From Minisyncoccota bacterium (GTDB lineage Bacteria; Patescibacteriota; Minisyncoccia; Phycocordibacterales; JAQTLZ01), in contig JAQTSY010000009.1 in NCBI GenBank assembly GCA_028711065.1, positions 1 to 40,987 of the forward strand: 40,987 nucleotides of DNA, given 5' to 3'. Made by a program: the position numbers and the translations under genes. The notes beneath the pieces were generated by a model, which was not told the DNA's origin, did no database searches, and saw nothing but the letters and a program-made list of their open reading frames with translations. This document shows, in pieces, positions 29,650 through 38,539 of this stretch. Every line of letters starts with the position of its first letter. Within the stretch, counting starts at the first letter, position 1.

Positions 29650-31587
29650 TTATTGTCCCACTGTTTGCTCCCCATCAGTGAAATTTGGATCACTCACAAT
29701 TTCGGTAGTTAAGGCCCTGTCTGTAGATCCAACATCATCACCATTCCAGTCATCAGTACCAGAAAGAGTCGCGTCGCCTATGATACCAGGGTGACTCCCC
29801 ACCTGACTTACACTCGGAAGAAGCGAGACTTGGAATGCCACAGCGCGAGGCGAACCAGTCACGCCAGTATTTTCTTTTACATTCCCTAAATCCCATACTA
29901 TCTCGCGGCTCACGGGATTATAAGAGACTTGCTCTGTAGAAGGATTGACTAAACTGAGCCAATCTACATAGGAAGGGAGAGTGGCTCTCACCTGTGCTCC
30001 TGACACAGAATTGGAAGAATTAGTCACGCCCCATATAACTGTGTATGTCGTCTTTTGATCAGCACGCGGCGGCATTGGCCCCGAATTTTCAAATGGACCG
30101 ATTGAGTATACAGCACGAGAAGAAAGATTCAAATCAGTGGAAATTTTTACATCGCGAGTGACAAGCGCATCAACTTCTTCAGGAACATTAGCATCAGAAG
30201 TACGCGTTCCTTTTGCGCTCACTTCAATGCGGATCTCGGGATTTCGCACCGCAGTCCCTCCTTGCACAAGCGGCAATGTAGAAAATTGGAAAGCAAGTTT
30301 GCCATCGGTTCCGGGATCAACAACTTGAAATTCATTGTTTGTTGTTTTATCCCAGGTGATAGTGTTATCACTCGAACGATAGAATCCTTGTTCTGGAATG
30401 ACAGAAGATTTGTTGATGAGACCTCCCGTTAGTTTTACAATGACCGAAGCATTGATGACCTGGGAAGCAAGATTATTTGACCAATCTATTTGCACCCGTG
30501 CTGTTTTTCCACTTTTCATAATCGCACCCTGCCCAGTATTGCCATCAAGAGATAGTCCGAGACCGATGAAAGGTTTCTGAATTGTTATCGAATCCGAGGC
30601 CGAAATAAATGCGACGTCGATCATATTATTGCCTTTTGCCTTCGGCAAACCTGCGTTGAATTTAAATATTCTCTCTTCTCCATCTTGCCCTTCCAACTTG
30701 CCTCTTATCTTTATGGTCCTTTTGCCCCCAGCCTCCACATCGCCCAGATTCCACAGATGATTCTGATAGATCGGCTTTGGATTTGCGCTTGCGAAACTGA
30801 AACCAAAAGGATAACTCGCATCTAGAAGCAGATTATTGATTACGTCTGGAGAATTAGAGACGAGAGTAAGAGTTATTTCGATATCCTGGCCGGAATTTAT
30901 TTCCTTCAATGAGTCGACAGTGAGGGTGACGGGCGTAGAGGTGATCCCGACATTATAGGTAAAATCTTTATTAAAAAGCCCGTTAGAGTCCCGAATACGG
31001 TACTCGAGGCTGAATTTAATAGCTTCAGTCGCACCCTCTTCACCAAAAAGAACAGGGCTAATTCTGAAATGTGAAATATCGCCTGAAGCAAGATTTCCAA
31101 TATCGTCGCGCTCTCGAGGCAGACTTACGCTTAAATCTTTTGAAGATTTTGTACCGTCTGGATACGTGATAACGAGGCTTGCTGATTCAAGAGGTGATTT
31201 ATTTCTATTTTGAATCGTAACATCAAGCGGAAGCGCCTCTCCCCCCCCAACAGATACGGGTCCGAGCACGGAAATTGAGATGTTTTCAGAAGAGACTGTA
31301 TTTCCACCAAAATAATACATAAAAAGACCGAAGCAAAGAGATACCAGAAAGAAAACGAGAGCGACAAAAAATATTTTCTTGAAGATTGGAATCCGATGTG
31401 AAATATCTTCAGGATCTTTCTCAAAATCAGAAGACGGCTGTATATCTTTGGAATCATCCCACGCTTTCGGTGTTTCCGAAGAATCATGAGGTAAAACTTT
31501 CCGACGAGGAACCCAGGGCTTTCCATCCCGAGTGTAGAGTTTTTTCTCAAGCGTATCTATTCTGCTTTTCTCTTCTTCTCTGACCAT
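29650..31587 (-). CDS. Membrane-anchored protein with DUF11/Ig-like repeats
   Basis: 645 residues: a charged cytoplasmic N terminus (1-68), one membrane helix (~71-92, IFFVALVFFLVSLCFGLFMYYF), then about 550 residues of extracellular beta-sandwich repeats. Segments such as GGEALPLDVTIQNRNKSPLESASLVITYP, SGQDIEITLTLVSNSPDVINNLLL and ADQKTTYTVIWGVTNSSNSVSGAQVRATLPSYVDW are typical of DUF11/CARDB-like modules. It is probably a surface or envelope scaffold protein. An extended -10 (TG-C-TATAAT, 31614-31619) gives a leader of about 20 nt. Confidence 0.82.
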   Translation of the reverse strand: MVREEEKSRIDTLEKKLYTRDGKPWVPRRKVLPHDSSETPKAWDDSKDIQPSSDFEKDPEDISHRIPIFKKIFFVALVFFLVSLCFGLFMYYFGGNTVSSENISISVLGPVSVGGGEALPLDVTIQNRNKSPLESASLVITYPDGTKSSKDLSVSLPRERDDIGNLASGDISHFRISPVLFGEEGATEAIKFSLEYRIRDSNGLFNKDFTYNVGITSTPVTLTVDSLKEINSGQDIEITLTLVSNSPDVINNLLLDASYPFGFSFASANPKPIYQNHLWNLGDVEAGGKRTIKIRGKLEGQDGEERIFKFNAGLPKAKGNNMIDVAFISASDSITIQKPFIGLGLSLDGNTGQGAIMKSGKTARVQIDWSNNLASQVINASVIVKLTGGLINKSSVIPEQGFYRSSDNTITWDKTTNNEFQVVDPGTDGKLAFQFSTLPLVQGGTAVRNPEIRIEVSAKGTRTSDANVPEEVDALVTRDVKISTDLNLSSRAVYSIGPFENSGPMPPRADQKTTYTVIWGVTNSSNSVSGAQVRATLPSYVDWLSLVNPSTEQVSYNPVSREIVWDLGNVKENTGVTGSPRAVAFQVSLLPSVSQVGSHPGIIGDATLSGTDDWNGDDVGSTDRALTTEIVSDPNFTDGEQTVGQ

Positions 31588-31613
31588 AGGTAATATTGCG
31601 AGCGTTAGAGGAA

Positions 31614-31622
31614 ATTATAGCA
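31614..31622 (-). promoter_or_regulatory. Extended -10 promoter of the DUF11-like gene
   Basis: Minus-strand TG-C-TATAAT (TATAAT at 31614-31619), between the recO stop and the ATG at 31587. Confidence 0.6.
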
Positions 31623-31635
31623 CAAAAAACTTCTT

Positions 31636-32229
31636 TTAGAGCTGGCTTTCCTTGAGTGAGCGGTTGATTTCCTGAAGAGCAAGGGCCTTATATTCCTCAA
31701 TGCGAGAGAGGATGCTCCCACCCCACTCCTCTGTCTCGGAAAAGGATTTTAGTTCTGAAAGCTCTTTCAGGTAGCCCAAATGATGCAGAATACGAAGCAC
31801 TAAAATATATTCGAAATTGCGTAGCTCCTCCGAAGAAAGCGCCTGTGAGTTCGCAAGAAAAAAACAGCTGGAAGAGAAGATACGAAACAGCGCTTCATTT
31901 TTCTCTTCTCCGTGTAAAAATCTTTTAAGAAGCGAGAGGGAGCGGGCAAAAATTTCGAGTCTCTTCTTGTCTTTCCGAAAGAGCTCCCAGAGATTTTCTT
32001 TTTTTTCAGCATTTACCACTCTCCAAAGATCTTTTCCTTTGACCAGAGAAACGGAACTATAGGAAAAATCTTGGAGGCTGTAGCGGAGTTTTGATTTTAA
32101 ATGCCGGATCCCCTGTGCAGAACCGGAGATCATACCGAAATCACGCGTGAAAATTTTGAGATACCGATTTGCCTCACCGGCATTCGTTCCGCCAATAACA
32201 AACCCTTCGGTCTGGTAGATGTGGTGCAT
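31636..32229 (-). CDS. recO: DNA repair protein RecO (short form)
   Basis: 197 residues from the ATG at 32229 (MHHIYQTEGFVIGGTNAGEANRYLKIFTRDFG), 7 nt after the ileS stop. The N-terminal OB fold (1-80) is clear; the rest is helical. The family is normally ~240 residues with a Cys4 zinc site in the C half; that site is absent here. RecO loads RecA onto SSB-covered DNA. The frame extends 15 codons into ileS, but the family start is at this Met. Confidence 0.9.
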   Translation of the reverse strand: MHHIYQTEGFVIGGTNAGEANRYLKIFTRDFGMISGSAQGIRHLKSKLRYSLQDFSYSSVSLVKGKDLWRVVNAEKKENLWELFRKDKKRLEIFARSLSLLKRFLHGEEKNEALFRIFSSSCFFLANSQALSSEELRNFEYILVLRILHHLGYLKELSELKSFSETEEWGGSILSRIEEYKALALQEINRSLKESQL

Positions 32230-32236
32230 GAGAGAC

Positions 32237-35200
32237 TTACAACTTAAGCTCAAACTCCCCTTCCCTCGTCTCAAATCCGGTGATGTTGCAAACCTTTTTT
32301 ATTTCAGCTTCGAATTTTTTTACGATAGCCAGAATCTCTTTCGGTGCAGTCAGAGAAAGTGATACTTTGTCGCTCGCTTGAAGTTTCTTTTCTTTTCTAA
32401 AATCTTGGATAACTCGAATAAGTTCTCTATATTCCCCTTCTTCTTTTAGAACAGGCGTAATAGTGGTATCGAGCAAAACATTTGAAGAAAGTTTCGCATC
32501 AAAAATCACCTCCTTTACATTCAATTCATCTTTAATAAGTCCGACCAGTTCAGGTGATATTTTTTCTGCTTTTACCGTTATTTTCGCGAGCGGCTGACGG
32601 ACCTTGATAAGCGCTTTGGAGCGAGCTTCGAGACCAAGGGAAACAAGATTTCTCACCCCTTCCATTTCTTTCAGAAGTTTCGAATCTATTTTTTCTTTCT
32701 TCGGCCACATTTCGAGATGCACACTTTCTTTTCCACCGCTCCCCTTCACTCGACCGTATATTGTTTCCGAGAGAAACGGCATTATGGGAGCAATAATTTT
32801 AGAAAGCTTAAAAAGAACATATTGGGTACTTTTTAAGGCTGACATTTTATCCTCCGTATCATCACCTTTAAATCGGTCTCGGGAACGGCGGAGATACCAC
32901 GTTGACAGATCGTCTACAAACCCAAGAAGCGGTCGGCACGCTCGATCAAGCTCGTATGCTTCCATTCCTTTCTCTACTTCAAACACGAGCTCATTGAGCC
33001 TGGAGACAACCCACTGATCAAGAGAATGTGAGGTGCTTGGATCTTTCGGAACATCGTTGTAACCTCCTTTGTAGAGTTCGTAAAAAGAGAGTACGTTTTC
33101 AAGACGCATAATGATTTTCTTCATTACTTCATCAACTCCCTTTTCTGTGAAATTCAGATCTTCCGCATGAGTAACAGGAGAAGAGAGGAGATAGAATCGA
33201 AGCGCATCAGCACCATAGACATTCACCACGTCCAATGGATCAGGATAATTTTGAAGACTTTTGGACATCTTCCTGCCATCCTCCGCTAGCACAAGTCCGT
33301 TTACAAGCACATTTTTAAATGGACTTTTCCCAAAAAGAGCGACACCGAGAACGATGAGCGAATAAAACCACCCGCGAGTTTGATCAAGTCCTTCAGCGAT
33401 AAAATCCGCTGGAAATCCAACGCTCTTTTTCGGATTAAAATCTTTAAGCGCCTCCCCTTGATAGGAAAATTGTCCGTACGGCATCGAGCCCGATTCAAAC
33501 CAACAATCAAAAACTTCGGGAATCCTTTTCATCTCTCCTGGACAACAATCACAAGGAAACGTCACCTCATCAATATACGGTCGATGGAGATCAAGTTCAT
33601 AGTCATCATTATGAGGATAAGGAGAAAAAGAAATTTCCCGAAGTTCCGCCGGCTGAAAATAGAAGGGTTCAGGGGTTTTCCGCTCGTGGCCGAGAAGAAT
33701 TCTTTCCTTTGTCCACCCCCCCGCAGCTGCTACCACTAAAGTCATCGGGGTATCATGGCTCACGATAAGAATATTTTTACCGGAAAACCGAGAATCAATA
33801 TCGAAAAGAAAATCTCCAGATCTTTTTCTTACTTCCGCAAGCGTCTCTCCGCCTTCCGGAGTTTTCACGAATCGCTCGAGATACGGATATTCATCCTGAT
33901 ATTCTTTCCAGGTCTTACCTTGATACACTCCAATATTATCTTCTCGAAGTCGAATATCGATGATAACTTTGTCGGGAGAAATATTCAAAGCTTCTCGAAT
34001 TATTTCTGCGGTCTCTTTAGTCCGGACATAATCAGAAACGAAAATCACATCGATCTTTTTCTTTTTCAAAAGCTTTGCTGTTGCTTCTACTTCTTTTCTC
34101 CCTTTCTCTGTGAGCTTGTAAGGATCATCGGGACGACAGCTTACCGTCCCGGTCAGGTTGGATTCTGCCTCTCCATGCCGAACCAGAAAATAGTTATTTT
34201 TTCGAGAAGATTTCTCGCGAAGTTTCTCGATAGAACCAATAACTTCCCGCTTCTCGCACTTGTTGCATTCCCACACAGGAAGCGGAGCGCCCCAAAATCG
34301 TGAACGAGAAATTGCCCAGTCCGGCGCGCCTTCGAGCCATTTTCCAAATCTTCCGTCACGCAGATCTTCCGGCACCCAATTCACTTTCCTATTTTCTGAA
34401 ACGAGCTTTTCTTTTATCTCTGTAACTTTCACAAACCACGACGAAGTAGCGTAATTCAAAAGCGGAGTCTCGCATCGCCAGCAATGCGGATACGAGTGGA
34501 TGATCTTCTCTTTGGCGAAAAGAAGACCCCGATGAGCTAAATTTTTAATTATCTCAATGTCTGTTTTCTGCGGATCTTCTTTTGGTTTTACCAATTGCCC
34601 CGCAAAATCCGTAACTTCTTTTTTAAACTTCCCGTCCATCCCGACATGCTGAATGAAAGGGAGATTTTCTTTTCGTGACAAATTATAGTCGTCAGTTCCG
34701 AAGGCGGGAGCAATGTGCACGACTCCTGTCCCATCTTCTGTTGTTACGAAATCCCCCGCATAAATTTTCCAGGCATTCTCTTTATTTTCGAGTTTTGCGG
34801 CACCGACATAATAATCAAAAAGCGGTTTGTACGATTTACCCAAAAGTTCTTTTGCCTCAACTTTTCGCAAAATTTTATACCCTGATTTGAAAACCGTCTC
34901 GACGCGAGATTTCGCTAGAATATAGGTATTGCCCGGTTCTTCTCCTTCGACGGCGACGTATTCAGTTTTCGGATTAATTGCCAAAGCCGCATTACCCGGC
35001 AGAGTCCAAGGAGTTGTTGTCCAAGCAAGAATAAAAGTTTTCGGCTTTTCCGTAAGTTCAAATTCTGCTGTAACAGAAATATCGGTGACATCCTTGTACC
35101 CCTGATTTACCTCAAAATTGGAGAGGGTTGTCTCGCATCGAGGACATATATGCATCGACTTGAAGCCTTTGTATATAAGTTTTTTATCGAAAAGGGTTTT

Positions 35201-35737
35201 AAAAATCCACCACACGGTTTCTGAATAGGAAGCATCCATCGTACGATATGCATTCTCCATATCTATCCAACGTCCAAGCCGCGGAATAATTTTCTTCCAA
35301 TCATCTGCATACCGAAGCACTCCCTTTCGAGCGGTTTCGTTAAAAGTCTTGATGCCGAGTATTTCGATATCTTTTTTTGTTTTAAGTCCGAGCTCCTTTT
35401 CAACAATATTTTCCATCGGAAGCCCATGGCAATCCCATCCCCATCGGCGGGCAACACGCTTCCCTTTCATTGTCTGATAGCGAGGAATGGCATCTTTAAG
35501 AGTGCCAGTCAAAATGTGTCCGTAGTGTGGAAGTCCAGTTGCGAATGGAGGACCATCGTAAAAAACAAATTCTTCGAGGTGTTCCTTTCCAGTCTGACTT
35601 TTTTCAAAAATCTTGTTTTCCTGCCAAAAGCGAAGAACCTCCTCTTCACGAAGAGCGATAGCGCTCTTTTTCATACCAAGAGGAGTCTTCTTATGACCCA
35701 TCTCTTTTTCAGTCGTTTTCTCCTTATTTTCCTCCAC
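32237..35737 (-). CDS. ileS: Isoleucyl-tRNA synthetase with an inserted histidine-phosphatase domain
   Basis: 1166 residues, against ~930-1050 usually. HYGH (71-74), the editing domain with TWTLPGN-type motif (WTTTPWTLPGN, ~239-249) and GTGVVHIAPAFGTDDY, WEGAPDWAISRSRFWG region (~468-483), EVFDCWFESGSMPYGQ (741-756) and KMSKS (823-827) are all in place. Residues ~514-705 are foreign to the family: NYFLVRHGEAESN (R520-H521-G522), SDYVRTKETAE (R572), GGETLAE (E631) and IVSHDTP (H661) are the catalytic pattern of the histidine phosphatase superfamily. The start is GTG at 35737, about 10 nt after TAAAAT; ATG at codon 13 is an alternative. recO follows. Confidence 0.95.
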   Translation of the reverse strand: MEENKEKTTEKEMGHKKTPLGMKKSAIALREEEVLRFWQENKIFEKSQTGKEHLEEFVFYDGPPFATGLPHYGHILTGTLKDAIPRYQTMKGKRVARRWGWDCHGLPMENIVEKELGLKTKKDIEILGIKTFNETARKGVLRYADDWKKIIPRLGRWIDMENAYRTMDASYSETVWWIFKTLFDKKLIYKGFKSMHICPRCETTLSNFEVNQGYKDVTDISVTAEFELTEKPKTFILAWTTTPWTLPGNAALAINPKTEYVAVEGEEPGNTYILAKSRVETVFKSGYKILRKVEAKELLGKSYKPLFDYYVGAAKLENKENAWKIYAGDFVTTEDGTGVVHIAPAFGTDDYNLSRKENLPFIQHVGMDGKFKKEVTDFAGQLVKPKEDPQKTDIEIIKNLAHRGLLFAKEKIIHSYPHCWRCETPLLNYATSSWFVKVTEIKEKLVSENRKVNWVPEDLRDGRFGKWLEGAPDWAISRSRFWGAPLPVWECNKCEKREVIGSIEKLREKSSRKNNYFLVRHGEAESNLTGTVSCRPDDPYKLTEKGRKEVEATAKLLKKKKIDVIFVSDYVRTKETAEIIREALNISPDKVIIDIRLREDNIGVYQGKTWKEYQDEYPYLERFVKTPEGGETLAEVRKRSGDFLFDIDSRFSGKNILIVSHDTPMTLVVAAAGGWTKERILLGHERKTPEPFYFQPAELREISFSPYPHNDDYELDLHRPYIDEVTFPCDCCPGEMKRIPEVFDCWFESGSMPYGQFSYQGEALKDFNPKKSVGFPADFIAEGLDQTRGWFYSLIVLGVALFGKSPFKNVLVNGLVLAEDGRKMSKSLQNYPDPLDVVNVYGADALRFYLLSSPVTHAEDLNFTEKGVDEVMKKIIMRLENVLSFYELYKGGYNDVPKDPSTSHSLDQWVVSRLNELVFEVEKGMEAYELDRACRPLLGFVDDLSTWYLRRSRDRFKGDDTEDKMSALKSTQYVLFKLSKIIAPIMPFLSETIYGRVKGSGGKESVHLEMWPKKEKIDSKLLKEMEGVRNLVSLGLEARSKALIKVRQPLAKITVKAEKISPELVGLIKDELNVKEVIFDAKLSSNVLLDTTITPVLKEEGEYRELIRVIQDFRKEKKLQASDKVSLSLTAPKEILAIVKKFEAEIKKVCNITGFETREGEFELKL
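33623..34198 (-). other. Histidine-phosphatase domain inside ileS
   Basis: About 190 codons in frame between IGSIEKL and LDLHRPYIDEV of IleRS. All expected catalytic residues (two His, the RHG Arg, a second Arg and a Glu) are present, so the domain looks enzymatically intact. Confidence 0.9.
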
Positions 35738-35747
35738 GATAGAGGCA

Positions 35748-35756
35748 ATTTTAGCA
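35748..35756 (-). promoter_or_regulatory. ileS extended -10
   Basis: Minus-strand TG-C-TAAAAT (TAAAAT at 35748-35753), 10 nt before the GTG start, leaving a leader of only a few nt. Confidence 0.5.
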
Positions 35757-35783
35757 CAAGAGTAGCCTCTCTACGAGGCAAAG

Positions 35784-36233
35784 CTACTGTTCTTCTTCAA
35801 TCGAACCCACGAGCATCCCACGGAGAGTTTTTACACTGAAATACAGAGATACAAAGAAAAGAATCGCGATTATTTGATTAAACCAAAAATAGAGATCCAA
35901 TACTCTGTGATATGCAGCGTAATAAAAAAAGGCGATGAGCTCAAAGAACACAAGGCCAATAAAAGAGACGATGAAATCACCCCAAATACTCACGGTTTGC
36001 TTGGGATTCGTAAGCCCAGCGAAAAGATTGACTCCGAGAATCCCCAATATGATGAAAAAAGCGCTGAAATTGATTTTATCGGTAAAGATTGGCAGGCCAA
36101 TAATCATAATGATGCCTATGGCGAAAAGCGCTTGCCTTACGATGTCGCCATAGTAATGCGGACGAGCCGGATAATGAGGTGTCTCCGAGGGCAGTGATCT
36201 CTCCAAATCTTCTTTTTCGTAATCTCCTTCCAT
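35784..36233 (-). CDS. Four-helix membrane protein
   Basis: 149 residues: an acidic/His-Pro N terminus (1-30), then four membrane helices (about 33-50, 55-75, 83-106, 112-132) and an acidic tail (GSIEEEQ). No family was recognised. Monocistronic, with promoter TTGGCT-17-TATTAT 6 nt before the ATG, so leaderless. Confidence 0.78.
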   Translation of the reverse strand: MEGDYEKEDLERSLPSETPHYPARPHYYGDIVRQALFAIGIIMIIGLPIFTDKINFSAFFIILGILGVNLFAGLTNPKQTVSIWGDFIVSFIGLVFFELIAFFYYAAYHRVLDLYFWFNQIIAILFFVSLYFSVKTLRGMLVGSIEEEQ

Positions 36234-36239
36234 ACCTTA

Positions 36240-36268
36240 ATAATAACAGTTTATGTTCTCGGAGCCAA
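36240..36268 (-). promoter_or_regulatory. Leaderless promoter of the 35784-36233 gene
   Basis: Minus-strand TTGGCT (36263-36268), 17-bp spacer, TATTAT (36240-36245), 6 nt to the ATG. Confidence 0.6.
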
Positions 36269-36279
36269 CCGCGCGATAC

Positions 36280-36858
36280 TTATCGAGAAACATCAATACC
36301 AAATATCTTGAGAGCATTGCGCACAAGCACAAGCGGCAGTCCGACGATGTTGTTGTAATCGCCTTCATATTTTTCCACAAAATCTTTCGCTCCGCTCTGT
36401 ATTGCATAGGCTCCGGCCATCTGCATTGGCTCTCCGCTTAGAACATATTTCTCGATCTCGGCAGGAGAAAGCGTTTTGAAAGTAACTTTTGATTCGCAGA
36501 CATCCGAAACGGACTTGCCTGTTTTTGTACTCATCACAGTAAAGCCGGTAAAAACTGAATGAGTTTTACCAGAAAGACGATTGAGCATTGCTATTGCTTC
36601 CTCGGGAGTCGAGGGCTTCCCCATTGCTTCGCCATCGAGGGCGACAACAGTATCAGCGCCAATAATAATTGCGTCGGGGTATTTGAAAGCCACCGCTTTT
36701 GCTTTTCCAATTGCGAGTTTTTCTGCAAGCTCACGTGGTGAAATTTTCGGATCGATAAACTCTTGAAAATCGCTTGGCACGACCTCAAATGGAATACCGA
36801 GCCTTCCTAAAATTTCTTTCCGGCGCGGGGAACCTGATGCGAGAATAATTTTTTTCAT
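36280..36858 (-). CDS. maf: Maf-family nucleotide pyrophosphatase
   Basis: 192 residues from the ATG at 36858 (MKKIILASGSPRRKEILGRLG). SGSPRR (8-13), the catalytic acidic region IIGADTVVALDGEAMGKP (~66-83) and the FVEKYEGDYNNIVGLPL motif near the C terminus are the Maf signature. Such enzymes hydrolyse dTTP/UTP or modified nucleotides. The gene starts 1 nt after the argS stop and closes the HD-argS-maf operon. Confidence 0.95.
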   Translation of the reverse strand: MKKIILASGSPRRKEILGRLGIPFEVVPSDFQEFIDPKISPRELAEKLAIGKAKAVAFKYPDAIIIGADTVVALDGEAMGKPSTPEEAIAMLNRLSGKTHSVFTGFTVMSTKTGKSVSDVCESKVTFKTLSPAEIEKYVLSGEPMQMAGAYAIQSGAKDFVEKYEGDYNNIVGLPLVLVRNALKIFGIDVSR

Positions 36859-36859
36859 A

Positions 36860-38539
36860 TTACATCTTTTCCGGAACTTGTATGCCAAGCAAATTGAGAC
36901 CCTTGGTAAGAACTATTTTCACCGCGTGAGTCAAAGCGAGTCTGTAGGATACACCTGCGTCAGAATCGATAATTTTCGTATTTCCATAATATGAATTAAA
37001 AGCTCCCGCAAGCTCTATAAGATATGTCGCGATGTACTGCGGAGCATATTCTTTGAGAGAAAGCTCGACAATTTCGGGGAAACGATACAACATTTTTTCG
37101 ACAAGATTTATTTCTCCCTCTCCGTTTTTGGCGCTCGATTTCATTTTCATCTCGTTCGCTTTTTCCAGAACAGAATTTGCACGAACTGCAGTATATTGAA
37201 GATATGGACCCGAATCCCCTTCAAATGAGAGGGATTTGTCGAAATCAAAAATAATATCTTTACCCGGAGATTGGCGGAGGATCGAATACTTGATAGCTCC
37301 GATCGCCACTTTTTCGACAATTTCTTTTTTCTGACCAGCTGGGAGCTCGCGATCTTTCATTTTTTCTTCCACCAATTTCTCGACATCGGAAATCAAAGAT
37401 TCCGCAGAAAGAATTGTTCCCTTCCTCGAAGACATCTTGCCCGAGGGTAAACGAAGCATCCCGTGCGGAATGTGTTTTATCTTTCCAACATATTTTGGCC
37501 ACAAAAGTTCAATAACTCGCCTGACCACTTTGAAAAAATCTGTTTGCTCCGATGCTGTAACAGTAATGGAAAGATCGTAAGGAAACGCTTCTTTTTTGAG
37601 CTCGGCAAGACCCAATTCCTTTGCTTCGTAGGTTGGCAAACCTTCAGAATTGAGAAAGACACGAGTATGAAGATTGTGGGTCTCACCTTTGAAGACTACA
37701 GCTCCTTCGCTTTTTTCAAAAAGATCTTCTGGATTCTTCAGCACTATTTCTCGGCCAATTTTCCCCGCATCGCTTTCGAAGAAATGAAAATCAAAATGAC
37801 TGCCGAGCTTTTTGTAGAGTTCCTCAAAATGCTCGAGGGAAATTCTTTTCCCCTCTTCATACAGCGCTAGTATTTCCGGATCGCTTTTTTCATAAATGAT
37901 CTTATTTAGGGCAACAATTTCCTTTTTTGCGTGTTCGTCATCTTCGTAAGCAGTGTTCCCGAGCGCATATGCTTTGCCGAGTATTTGTATAGTAATTTTT
38001 TTCTCACCCATTTTTTGAATACCCCAAATTCCTTTTGCAACATGCATTCCAACATCTCCGTGATATGTCGCTCGTTTTATTTCGGCGCCAGATGTCTCTA
38101 CAACGCGCGAGATTGCCTCACCGATGGCGTTGTTCATCAAATGCCCGATGTGAAATTCCTTGAAAGGATTGGGTTGAGTGTATTCAACAAAGGTTTTCTG
38201 GCCTTTGAGAGAGCTGTTTTGGCCGAAATTTTGGCCTTCTGCCAAAATTTCGGCAGTTTGTCCCGCAAAAAACTCTTTCGAGAGATAAAAATTAATAAAC
38301 CCCGCTCCTGCAACCTCCACTCTGTGGATCTCTTTCGGAAGTTTTTTATTAAGTTCCCCCACAATTTTTTCCGCTAAAACCCGAGGATTTTCTTTTGAAT
38401 GTTTCGAAAGCGCAAGAGCAATATTCGTCGAATAATCCCCATGAGAAATTTCTGTCGGATGCTCGAAAGAAACGCTTTCTATTTCGATCGAAAGCGTCTT
38501 CAAAGCTTTTTTTACTAAAATCTCTAGCGTTTCTCTCAT
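36860..38539 (-). CDS. argS: Arginyl-tRNA synthetase
   Basis: 559 residues, normal length. The N-terminal Add1 domain (1-95) with GDYSTNIALALSK and GAGFINFYLS, HIGH at 130-133 (EFHIGHLMNNAIGEAISR), and the KMSSRKG variant of KMSKS (~367-373, SGKMSSRKGTIL) are visible; the DALR-type anticodon domain is at the C terminus (LQYTAVRANSVLEKA ... ). It charges tRNA-Arg. The ATG overlaps the HD gene stop by 4 nt. A 14-bp inverted repeat lies inside the coding region (38222-38254). Confidence 0.97.
   Translation of the reverse strand: MRETLEILVKKALKTLSIEIESVSFEHPTEISHGDYSTNIALALSKHSKENPRVLAEKIVGELNKKLPKEIHRVEVAGAGFINFYLSKEFFAGQTAEILAEGQNFGQNSSLKGQKTFVEYTQPNPFKEFHIGHLMNNAIGEAISRVVETSGAEIKRATYHGDVGMHVAKGIWGIQKMGEKKITIQILGKAYALGNTAYEDDEHAKKEIVALNKIIYEKSDPEILALYEEGKRISLEHFEELYKKLGSHFDFHFFESDAGKIGREIVLKNPEDLFEKSEGAVVFKGETHNLHTRVFLNSEGLPTYEAKELGLAELKKEAFPYDLSITVTASEQTDFFKVVRRVIELLWPKYVGKIKHIPHGMLRLPSGKMSSRKGTILSAESLISDVEKLVEEKMKDRELPAGQKKEIVEKVAIGAIKYSILRQSPGKDIIFDFDKSLSFEGDSGPYLQYTAVRANSVLEKANEMKMKSSAKNGEGEINLVEKMLYRFPEIVELSLKEYAPQYIATYLIELAGAFNSYYGNTKIIDSDAGVSYRLALTHAVKIVLTKGLNLLGIQVPEKM
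38222..38254. repeat. 14-bp inverted repeat inside argS
   Basis: GCCGAAATTTTGGC / GCCAAAATTTCGGC with a 5-nt spacer, encoding EGQNFGQN near residues 101-108. Confidence 0.7.

Noticed and set aside
32604-33017. Long plus-strand frames opposite ileS
   Set aside because: Antisense shadows of a well-conserved gene with no start signals.
33623-34198. Histidine-phosphatase stretch as a separate gene fused by sequencing error
   Set aside because: The frame is continuous on both sides, IleRS motifs resume in register, and no start or stop signals are seen at the borders.
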